Assembly (NCBI RefSeq): GCF_905475465.1 | Contig: NC_062247.1 | Span: 4,588,001 to 4,652,000 of the forward strand | Length of the DNA stretch: 64,000 bases | DNA from: Pieris napi | Taxonomy: Eukaryota > Arthropoda > Insecta > Lepidoptera > Pieridae | Reading direction: 5' to 3' | Part shown: positions 49,701 through 61,700 of the stretch, in pieces | Layout: every line of letters begins with the position of its first letter | Numbering within the stretch: the first letter of the stretch is position 1 | The notes under the pieces: generated by a model | Database searches by the model: none | What the model was told of the DNA's origin: nothing | The model's input: only the letters and a program-made list of their open reading frames with translations | Program-made: the position numbers and the translations under genes

Positions 49701-52700
49701 ATTTATAAAATACGAATAACAATATGACCTTCGTTATGAATATTTTTTTACCTTCGGTAGTATTTCATTAATGTTTTACAGAAAATTGTTTAAAATAATG
49801 ATAGTGCTGACCCATATTCAATATGTAGGTTTTCTGAAGCCATACGTTATACATCGCCGATACTTTTATTGCATTAAATGCAATCCTAGATTAATGTATT
49901 TTATACAGGCAACACTGGCCTTGTTTCTATAATATTATTAGGCCAGAGATGTGCTATATTTAACCACTTTTCTTTGGTTGTAATTTTTCGAACACAGGAT
50001 TTTTGATGCATTATTGTTTACAGATTTTTGAATGAAATATTCATATGTAATACCACAAGAGCTTGAGACGACTAAGTCGTCATGACAACTATATTAATTG
50101 TTTGCAACGAACCTATCGGGAAATACCCGATAATTTTGAAGCTCGAGTGGTATTCGGGGGATTATTTTTCCGACCCAAATGTCGGCCAATAGAATTGCAC
50201 CATGAGTCGAAATGTACAGTTAACAAATAAGAATTTCATAATGAATAAAACAACTACTTAATACTTTTCTTGAAGCAACGACCAGAGAAAATTTTCACAA
50301 AAAATTTTCAGTATAATAAATACCATGTAGGTTGTACCACGTGACGTCGAATGGTGCAATTCTATTGGCCGACATTAGGGTCGGAAAAATAATCTTTAAA
50401 ATCTGCAATGTATACTATAGAACAAATATTTATATTTTTAATGATTTGTAACGGGTTTTCTGGCGCCATACATAAAGTATATAAATGTAAAAACATGTAT
50501 GAATTAAACGCCTATTATGGGGAAAAAATTAAAAATAAAAGTACTTAGCCACAGCTGACGCACGGTTCTGCTACGACAATAACAAGCTTACAATAATAAA
50601 TTATTGAACATAGCTACTAACGTACAATATATGTGTATGCCATTGGCGTAATCTTATACCGCCTATGGCTTAGTGACTTAAGCATTCTCAACTATGAGGT
50701 CGTGCGTTCGAATCAAGACCTTGCACCAATAGATTTTTCTTGCTATGTGCCCAATTAACACTTGCTTCTACGATGAAAACAGGCATCGTGAAGAAGGCTA
50801 CTTGTCTATAAAGCATAAAAAAGATTAAAGAAACGGATTAAATACATGATTGTTTTTTTAAATCTTACAACGCACAAGTTTAAAATTTAGTCTGTGACCG
50901 TGCGTTACGTTCACATTATGGTAAAAAAAATTAAAGAAAATGGTATAATCCTTGAGGCGAGAGGTCTTTGTATATCATCTATATATATAAAAGAAAGTCG
51001 TGTTTGTTACAACACTTATAACTCGAGAACGGCTGGACCGATTGCCATGGTTTTTGATTTGTTGGATTTGTTTCCGTCCCGAATAGCAGAATAAGCAATA
51101 AAATATCGGATAAGTTATCGAATAACAATAAATAAATTAATTAATTTTACGAACGCAAAAACCATATGGTGCCATCTGTTGACAAAACTACGCATCATTT
51201 TACGTCGAATTCGTGTCAGTTCAAGAAATTCCGATCTTGAGGTGAATGAGGAGATGCATAACCATGCTTTGATCCTGATCAAAAGATGTTGGATATCAGA
51301 AAGTGCTTAACATGCAGTATCGCCATATTGACGCTAGAGAGAAGATGCCTAATGTGTAAAACTGCCATTCTTCTTTCGCAATGGCAAGCAATAAAACATT
51401 TCTGTATTTGCAAAAAAGTTGTATTAATGTAATACTTAACATTAATGAAATCCTAAAATAAGTTAAATTAAAGTAACAACGATATTATAAGGTTGTAGGG
51501 CGGAACGAAGTTAGCCAGGTCAGCTAGTATATTAATAAAATGTCATTAAAGTGTTTAGAATCGTATACTTAGCAATTCAGTTGAATAAAGTAACACTCTT
51601 AGTACTTCAGTGTATTGAGTTTCAAACGAAATAAAGTAGAAACAGGACACGTGTTGAAGTTAGTCATAAAACTCAGGCTAAACCTAATTAGTCCAGGTCA
51701 CGTAGCCACCCCCGCTGTACCTAAGAAGATTTAAACCCGGCGTGTTGCGGTTTTATTATTGGATTATTTAATAACGTAACAATGTCAAACAAATTGTCTT
51801 ATCGCTACCGGAGAACTTTTTAGGAATTTCAACTTTATTGGGATTTATTAAATTAATTTTTCACTTAACAATACAAATTTTATAACACAAATAGTATTTT
51901 TTGTAACAAGCATATACATAAGAATATAAGGTTTATTAACTTGGGCTTGCTGCACTGCACAATTCGTGGTTTCATTTCAAATTTACATATTTTTGATGAT
52001 AGAGGAATTACTACTGGTCTAAGATCCCGCTATACAACGACCTTCACCGAGATGCTTATTTAATGAAACTTATTTTATATATAATTTAATATGTCAATAA
52101 ATATAATCCATATGGGTTGCCTAGCAAATTTCAGTCCAGAGTATGTTTAATCAATATTAAAAAAAAAAAAAAATTTTATACTTATACTATACTAAATAAA
52201 TAATAAAATTGCCAAAACGTATAAAAAAATTAAAACCGCTATAACCCTTGGTCTTTTTTGATTTCGGTATCTGTTTTGTGATCGTTTGTTTTTGACGTGA
52301 CAACGTCTTAATTCGATGGAGCCGGCTGCACGCACGAAAAAACATGACTCATGCGGCGTTACCTCTCTCTGAGGCGTTCCATTTAAGGCTTGAAGTGCAA
52401 GCGAGAGCGCGAAGCGACAGAGAGGCACAATCGGACTCCGCGCTCTTCAGCGTTCGACATCTGTCTCTCTCCTACTTAAGTGAGCGATTCGTGACGTTGT
52501 CACGTTCAACTATCGTCAGTAACCGACTTTACAGACAACCGATTTTTTCTAATAGCAAATAGGTGATCAGTAGGGTGGGTCAAAAAAATTTTTTTTAAGT
52601 AATCGATTTCTAATAGCGAAAATATGTTGTAGTTAGGTATTGTTATAAACCCTTAAAAATATTATTTAACTATTTTAAGTGTAACAGCCCGCGCAACGCC

Positions 52701-55700
52701 CTCGAAATTTTGAAAAAAATAGCTCAGGTACCCACTTTTACACCTTAAGTTACACGTTTGACGTTGGGTATAATTTAATGTTTTAATAAGTATCCATTAA
52801 AATACACATTAATTTTCTTATATAAACTGTGTTATTTATTAAAAGAAGATTTTTTAAGGTAAGTACATTCAGAGAATTCATGTATCAAAGTGGCTAGTTT
52901 CTAGTGAAATGTTGCGAAATTGTAAACTATGTGTTTTTGCTTAAGAACTTGGAAATCAAATTTTTCTATCATGTCAAATAATAGACAGTTTTACAAGTGC
53001 CCTATATATATTAAGAACTATAGAAGATATAAAAGAAATCGTATTATCAATATACCAGGATGTCATGAAATGTTACGAGTGGATAGACTAGAGAAAATTA
53101 AAAATAGCAGTAAATAAGAGCCTGCGTTTTCCGAAATTGCAGAAATTGTAACTCAGAAAATTGAAGGAGAAAAGGCATCAATCCCTGTGGCCTTGCATAC
53201 AACAGTCATTCAGCTCCTGAAAGCATTACAAGGAACTGCAAAGGCCATTGAGGTATCAATAAACGCTTTTCTTTTCGCCAAAAATATAAGTACTGTTGAC
53301 CTCCTGGCTATTGGATGCGATGGAACAGTAACAAATACAGGTAAATTTAGTAGTGTCATAAGGCTATTTGAAAAAAGACTTCAGAGACCTTTGCAATGGA
53401 TAATTTGCTTGCTGCATTGAAATGAACTGCCCTTGAGGCATTTGTTTGATTATATGGATGGTAAAACTTCTGGCCCATCTACGTACAATGGTCCTATTGG
53501 TATGTTGCTGGATAAGTGTGAAACGCAAGCTGTAGTTGAATTGGAGTCAATACCAGGTCAAAACCTGATGACTTAAGCACAGACCAAAAGTATTTGTATG
53601 AAATTACCTTAGCAGTAATTACTGGAAGAACTTAGCAAATAAATCACCTGGATAAATATCACATGCTCGTTGGTTGACTAAGGCAAACCGGATCTTGCGG
53701 CTTTACATTTCTACACCAACGCCATCAACTAATTTTATAATTTTGGCCCAATACATTGTAAAAGTATATGCCCCCGAGTGGTTCCAAATAAAGACACACT
53801 CATCATACAAAGACGGATCACGGCACCTCTGGACATTGATTAAATGTTCGCGATTTTTATCAAGTGCATTAAAAGCAGTCCTAGATCCTATTATTCACAG
53901 AAACACATATTTGCCCACCCTCAAAATCTACTATTAGCGATGTCAACAGATAAAGAAAAGCATATAAGAGAACTTGCAGCTAGAAGAATTCTAAAAGTAG
54001 TTCATCTACAACGGGAAAACTACCACGCACTTTTGAAGTTCCTAAGCTTAATTTTGATGCTAAATGTTACATTGATCGAATAAACTGGTCAGAAACCAAC
54101 TTTCATCCACCTATTCTAAGAAATCAAACTAATGACGAACTTATTCAGATAATGGAAAAAAAGGTGACGAAAGGATGTTGTTTATTAGGCTACCTTGCCA
54201 TATACTAGCGGTTGAACCAAGTGTAAAGATAGTGACAGAAGTTGCAATGTCGGCATGTGATCGGAAGTGAAACTCACTTCAAGGAAAGTTATGGCGAAAT
54301 TCAATAGTAGGCGGGATTTTTCTATAAAAATAAATAATTTTTTGATAACCTTTATGTGTATTTGTTTAAGTGTTTTGTTTTAAACGTGAATATATATGTC
54401 TTTCACTAAATATTTGTAATGTTTCAATAGTATTTTAAGTAATTTCTAATAATGAACTATCGTATTTAGTAATACATGTTTTTCTCAAAAACTAATAACT
54501 TTGAAGCTCATGCGCGGGCTGAAGATGTATGTTTTATTTTCCGTTTTTTAGCTAAACATACTTTTTATAGTACACTACAACATAATATTACTATTAGAAT
54601 TTGATTCATCAACTTTTATTTTTTTCCTAACTAGAGTGACCCACCCTAGTGATCAGCCTTCTGTGTCTGACACGCCGTCGATTTTTGGTCTAAGGCACAT
54701 ACGAGTTCACACGATACTTTTTTACCGAACGAATGTTAAATGCAATCATATTAGTAAATTATATAATATGAGCGCATTTATATAACATAAGTAAATTAAT
54801 AAAACTTATAAAAACTCGATAGAGAAATTCTTATTACCAAGTAATAAAAAGTAATACCACTCAAAGAAATATACGTCTTTTACTTTAATACTTAGTTTAT
54901 TTCAAATCCAGCACATTGAATTAATAATATTTTTACTTGATTGTATTTCATCATACTTTAACTATACCTCGTCCAACATACTCTTATTTCGCTTCATCAA
55001 TATATCATTAAGTCTTAAACCTATCATAATAAGAATTTTCCAAGAACAATTTCTAATCGAATCTCTTGTTTTCAGACGTCAACCACACTCGTGCTGCTGA
55101 TACACTTATCTCTTCACACCGTTGATGAAGGCTACGCTATTAATCCCAGTAAGTATCTAAAATAACAAAAGAAATAATAATGGCGCCATTTTGAGGCCAC
55201 TATTTTCGCGATAAGTATTTTAAAATAAGCCAAATTACTTCAATACACAGTATGACGGCGATTACGACGTTTTTGTATTATGATATAGTTCTTTCAATAT
55301 GTTTGCACGCCGTCCGCATCTATTATCGAGGCAATACATAGGTTCAACTTTGTATAACTTTTTTTCTTTTATTTTCTTGTGTGAGGCCTTGATGGTTTAA
55401 ATGTATTAAAGAAAAGCTGTGTAAAAAGGCTAACTATAAAGTTAACGATTATCTAGTTGATAAAAGGGCCTGGGACTAGTGCTAGACAGGCTACTTCTAA
55501 TTAATTTGCGATATTTGTTTTAAAATAAGTGTTGTTTGATGATTTGCTATTTTAAAAGAGTACCGACAGTTTTTTACGCCGGCTTTTTCTCTCGGCCTAC
55601 ACCCTCTGTCTTCTTTGCCGATGAGTAGGGACGCCTACAAATTCAAAGTGAATGACGTGGAATAAGTGATACACGTATCTTATGTTCCATAATAAACATA

Positions 55701-58700
55701 TTTTATATTTTATTTATATTTTTTACGGATATAAATTCAATAAACTCAGTGTCGTTTTGGTATATATATACTTTCTAGATCTTTGTATTGATTCGGAAAT
55801 ATATTCATTCGATACGCTGTAACAACAGCGAGAGGAAACCTGACCTTTTGATATAGAATTTAGATATAGATATAGAAAGAACTATATCGAAATATCCGTA
55901 GCGCTGATGTCGCTTTGGGACCTTGGGATCTCGTGGTACAAGAACTCAGCGCTGAAGTTGGGATCGCAATCATAGATACTTTGAGTTACAGCTCATATCT
56001 ATTGTCTAATCAATCAAATTTTTTTTAATTTTTTTTTTATTGGACAATTCACACCAATTGACCTAGTCCCATGCTAAGCTGGTGAAGCTTGTGTTATGGG
56101 TACTAGGCAACGGATATACATACATATTATAGATAGATAGACATATAAATACATATTTAAACACCCAAGACCTAAGCACAACACCAAATGCTCATCACAT
56201 CGATGTTTGTCTCAGCCGGGGATCGAACCCGGGACCCATGGGTTCGCAGTCAGGGGTACTAACCACTAGACCAATGAGCCGCCACTAAATCAATGAATAG
56301 ATTTTATTTCTATATTTTTACACACGCTCGTAGTGTAAACCATCTCATAACCAAATAACGATGTGTGTCAGAAGGCTATGGATATCACATTCACCTTTCG
56401 CGTATTGTATATGTCGATGAACTTAGGAAAAAAATATTGTGATCGTAAACAAAATGGCAATTAAAAGTTAAGAGCTCTTTTATTTGATTCTATGAAAAAA
56501 CAATTAACAGAATATAACTGAAAGGAAATTAATTAGAAAAGGAAGCCGAATTGTATTAAGAAATAATTTTGAGTTATAAGCGTCTCAATTTGCAAAACTA
56601 ATTATGAATTTTACCTTGTTTACGAAATATTGGTATTCTCGCAATTCTCTAGTTAACTTAAAAATGTTTAAGACAGTCCAGTCTTAGAGTCCCAGGCGTG
56701 TACCGACAGTTTTGTCAATGAATGCTTCTTTTGTTTTTTAAGCCTACGAGATTTGACTTTTTCTAGAAAAAAAAATGTCAAATCACTAAAATATTTTAAC
56801 ACTGCATTAATTTGTTTTATTGAAATAATATAATTCTCTTCTTAAAAATATTTAGTCAATCCGTTCTAAGAGACCCAGACATACAACCGACGTCCATGAA
56901 TACTTCTTTTGTTTTTTTAAGCCTACGAGATTTGACTTTTTCTAGAAAAAAATGTCAAATCACAAAAATATTTTAACACTGCATTAATTTGTTTTATTGA
57001 AATAATATAATTTTCTTCTTAAAAATGTTTAAGAGTCCCAGGCATACAACCAACGTCCATGAATGCTTGCTTCTTTTGTTTTTTTAAGCCTTTGACTTTT
57101 TCTAGTAAAAAATGTCAAATGACTAAAATATTTTAACACTGCATTAAATTGTTTTATTGAAATAATGTATTTTTATAATATAATTTTCTTCTAAACATAG
57201 CTTATTGGATTAACGTACGTAAAAACGTTGTATTTTGCCTGACTTCTTATTTGTTACGTATGTACTTCGAAAAATTGGTTCCTGAATAATGGATTAATGT
57301 TGAGAAATTGAACGCGGGATATCAAATGGAGAAGTTTACTTATAAGGTATAATCTTGTTATTTTTTGAATATCGAAGAATAAGGTTTTAAGGCGTTCTTT
57401 TGTTTTTTTTTTACCTTAGGCTTAGTGGCATTTAATAAAAGGTGTATAATTTCGTTTCCGGCTTTCTTGTATTTTTGGATGATCAACTACTTTTTACAAG
57501 AAAGTAGAACATACACATAAATATGTCTGACCCATTGAGTAGAACTTTTATTTAGAAAAGATATTGTAATATACCTTATAAGTAGATACCAATTATTACT
57601 TATAAGGAATATTACATTATTGCGAAATTTATAAATTTAAAAATGGAATACAAGTAAGTACCCTATTTTAAAGCGTAGGTAACTTTATACACCAACCCAC
57701 AATGTATCATACTATTTCTTAAACATGGTATATATAACATACTATAAAAATTAATTACTTGAAGAATGTTAAGTACAGTTTATTTGTTTTTAAAGTGACC
57801 CGAGATTGGTGGATAGAATAATTTAATAGTCATTTATCATAATAACAATACATAATTTATACACTATAATATATGTTTAAGGAATTTCCTGTTTAAGGGC
57901 AGGCAAAGGAAAACATGTATAACGGTGCGTACAGACTATATAACATAACATGTTATACAACATTGCTATACAACATGTTTCAGATAATGTGGACACTGAA
58001 TGTTATAAAACATGTTATAATAACATGTTAACCCAGCATCTACGTTTTTTTGTTTTTCTTTTGTTATTTAAAATGGTTATATAACATTGTTATATTGCAT
58101 GTTGTTGAATAACAAGGTTAGGAACATAATGTGGACGTGTTATAAAACACAAGTTATATAATATGTTACATAGTCTGTACGCACCCTGAGGAAATTGCTA
58201 TAAGCTTTTGTTTTTTAAACCTATTGAATACAAAGGAACATATCATCTTTATTTCATTGTATCGCATATCTTCGGCATTGAATATATTCTTTGTCAAAAC
58301 CTGAATACATTTGATCCGAAATCGGAAGGATCATTTATATTCTTGTTATATTTACTAAAGATGGCAATATATACATATTTTACTATCCTAGTGTATATGT
58401 ATATAACTTAGAAATCGTTTGGCATGTCTGGCTTTCTGCTATCCATTTTTGTCCATAATTGACTTAAAACTGGATTAATTTGTATAAGTATAAAATTAAC
58501 CATAAGAAATATATTTATATATATTTTAGAGGGATGATGAGATTCTATGAGACTTTCATTTTCTGACTTGAATTAAGTCTAGATCGGACCAGAGACAGAT
58601 TAATATTATACAAAAAAGACAGTAAAAGTTGTATGCGTCATGCCTGGCTAGGCTTTTTAATATGAATACATGGAATTTCACCATGTTTTCATTGGGGACA

Positions 58701-61700
58701 ACCACATTCTTGTATTGAAAAAAAATCTGCAGGCACTTCTTTCAGGCAGGAATTTCTTGTTCTCCAAATATAACGGTAACTAAGAGACATAGTGTGTAAA
58801 TAAAGAGAAAATAATTAAGAATGCATGCATAGATATACTAATAATCTGACGTATTTCGTGTTATATTTAGATATTAGATTTCTAAACAAGAATAATATAC
58901 AATAATAATTCTAAACATATAGGGTATGTAGGTATTCTGTTTCAAGTGCACACCACATTAAAGAATTGGGTTGGCGCCTGGTAGATAGTACCGGTGACCA
59001 CAGAGCTGGTAGAAAAGCTGTCAGCGTTTTTTTTAACTTTTTATTATTACTATGTAGGTTCAGAACGTTGTAAATAATATTTGATTATTAAGTTTACGTT
59101 TTAAAAAAGTCAACATAGATCTACATTTTTCTAAGTAACGAAAGCTTTATAACCAAAGCTATTAAAAGTGAAAAAATACGGTTTTTATCGTGCACTAGGT
59201 CATGAACATCATAAAACCCGCTCAACTAAGTTAATAAACCCGATGCAATCTCACTAAAAGCGCGTATTTAAAACAAGATATTTGCGAAGATACAAATAAG
59301 GGTAAAGTATTTCTGCCTAATACTAACATATTACTACCAATAAATATTGTAATTCATAGGAAGGGATAGGTATATAATTCGTTATGGTTTTATATTATTA
59401 TGTAAATTGCCTGAAATATTACGTTGCAAAAATTCTTGCCAACATACACAAAATGTATGCGAACTAGTTGGAAATATATAACTATACGGGAAACAATTCA
59501 TTCACAATCATTTTTTAATTATTTGTAATCTTAGATTTATTCCTTATGAAGTTTGTACAAAGCGTGTTTTCGATATCTAATATTCAAAGTTACTCTTCAG
59601 ATTCTCTTAAGTTTTAATTGTCAGATGTCGATCTTATTTCGTATATTTAGGACATTAATACTTAATGTTTCTAATTATGCTTTGTTTATTTTTCGAGATT
59701 TATTGAGATTTTGTTTATGTCTCTGCCCCGGTATCGTGATATAATAATTTATTTGAAGTCAGTGTATGGGTCACAGGACAAACATGTTTCTACGTCTTTC
59801 TGTTTTATTGAATTTTTGAAGTGAAACTTCTTTATCGGGGTTGGAAAAAAATTTAGTGTAACATTTTTTCGTTACGCGTCACATGTTTCCGTTACGCGCC
59901 ATCTTTTGAAGTGAAACTTCTTTATCGACGTACCTATGGGAGAAATTTTGTAGCAGGTTACGCGCCATGTTGCTTTTTGAAGTCAAACTTCTTTATCGGC
60001 GTTGGAAAAAAATTACACACATTTGTCACATTTTTCGGTAACGCGCCATCTTTTTCTTGTCCCTACCACGGTTGATCCGAAGAGATTCGAAGCCATTAAT
60101 AACAAAAATATATAATAACGATAGCAATGATAGTAATACTAATAATTCTATTACAATTAATGAAATTCTGTAATAATCTTAGTACTACATAGTAGTACAA
60201 TAATAAGTTAAAATTAAATAATTGTATTTGTATTCATGTCTATGATAATAAAAGCCTTTTGTTAAACTTTATCTAATTTAACTTTATTTAACCAATTTCT
60301 GTAAAGTTGCATATAGTAGATCATTTTTCGAAAAATAAGGTCATAAAGAAGTTTCACTTCTTACGTGTGTACACCTAGTACACGCACACATTTTTTTAAA
60401 GATACATACTCATATATATAACTTCTTTAACATTTAAAGAAAAAACCTTTTACCGGATTAAAGTTATGTATTATTATAAATTTACAATTATTTGACATAA
60501 TTTATAATTAAATTTTAAATTTATCCGACGTTTCGCGTGCTTTACAGCGTGCGTGGTCACGGTCACGTGTCACCGTGACCGATGTGATTGTGTTAAATGT
60601 GTAAAGGTTATGTTAATCAAAGACAATTCTTTAACATTATTAAATTAAACTTGACTTAGTTGAAATAAGTATATACCATAAAGTGATATGGCCAATACTT
60701 ATCACATATGTCTCTAACAACTTGTTTAAAATTATTCATCGATTTTTTAGTTTCCTGTGTCCTTATTATAAAACATGGACTAAAGTTAGTACCTTGTTAC
60801 TGATAAATGATTTATTGAAGTGAAACATCTTTATCGGGGTTGGAAAAAAATTTAGTGTAACATTTTTTCGTTACGCGTCACGTTTTTCGGTTACGCGCCA
60901 TGTTGCTTTTTGAAGTCAAACTTCTTTATCGGCGTTAGAATGAATTTTTTATCGACGTATGGGAGAAATTTTGTAGCAAATCGTCACGTTTTTCTTGTCC
61001 CTACCACGGTTGATCCGAAGAGATTCGAAGCCATTAATAACAAAAATATATAATAACGATAACAATGATAGTAATAATTCTATTACAATTAATGAAATTC
61101 TGTAATAATCTTAGTAGTAATAAGGTAAAATGAAATAATTGTATTTGTATTCATGTCTATGATAATAAAAGCCTTTTGTTAAACTTTATTTAACCAATTT
61201 CGTTAAGTTGCATATAGTAGATCATTTTTCGAAAAATAAGGTCATAAAGAAGTTTCACTTCTTACGTGTGTAAACCTAGTACACGCACACATTTTTGAAG
61301 TGAAACTTCTTTATCGGGGTTGGAAAAAAATTTTGTGTAACATTTTTTCGTTACGCGTCACATTTTTTTCTGTAAGTAGGTTTGTACAAACACTCTTACA
61401 CGTCATGCATTTTTTTTTTAAACTAGATGAGTTCGACGTTTCCTATCTGACTACTCTGAGAAGAAACGCCGAGACAAACTCAGAGGTCACAGTCTCTTTT
61501 AAAGTCCAGACATAATCTTGGTCAGATCATGTGAAGATCATGTAGATTTTGATTGCAGTCTGAAATGGTCTTTTGAGGAAAGAACTACACAGATTGAGTG
61601 AACCTGTCAAGTCAGTGCACGCATTTGTCAGTAATCGTGCACTATGAGTTGTAGTAGTAGTTGTAAAGTTGTAATCTACTACGTTTTAATGAAAATTAAG

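Larger units (their letters stand above)
52235..54755 (-). mobile_element. SINE-A copy interrupted by two insertions
   Basis: Three pieces in order: 52235-52290 (AACCGCTATAACCCTTGGTC, GATTTCGGTATCTG), 52546-52570 (TCTAATAGCAAATAGGTGATCAG) and 54649-54755 (GTGATCAGCCTTCTGTGTCT to GAACGAATGTTAAATGC). The gaps hold the 52292 MITE and the 52571 hAT-like element. Confidence 0.7.

Noticed and set aside
53187..54083. Host gene encoding the GCDGT--NTG protein
   Set aside because: It lies between terminal inverted repeats with an 8-bp target duplication and has several stops and frameshifts; it is a dead transposon gene.
56022..56286. tRNA gene on the minus strand (A and B boxes, GGGTTCGATCCCCGG)
   Set aside because: A SINE body and A-rich tail follow directly and the cloverleaf 3' half is not followed by a tRNA end; it is a tRNA-derived SINE head. 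The same applies to the SINE-A heads.
61300..61515. 71-residue frame starting in the GAAGTGAAACTTC repeat
   Set aside because: It begins inside a repeat end and crosses its border into unrelated sequence, so it is a chance fusion.
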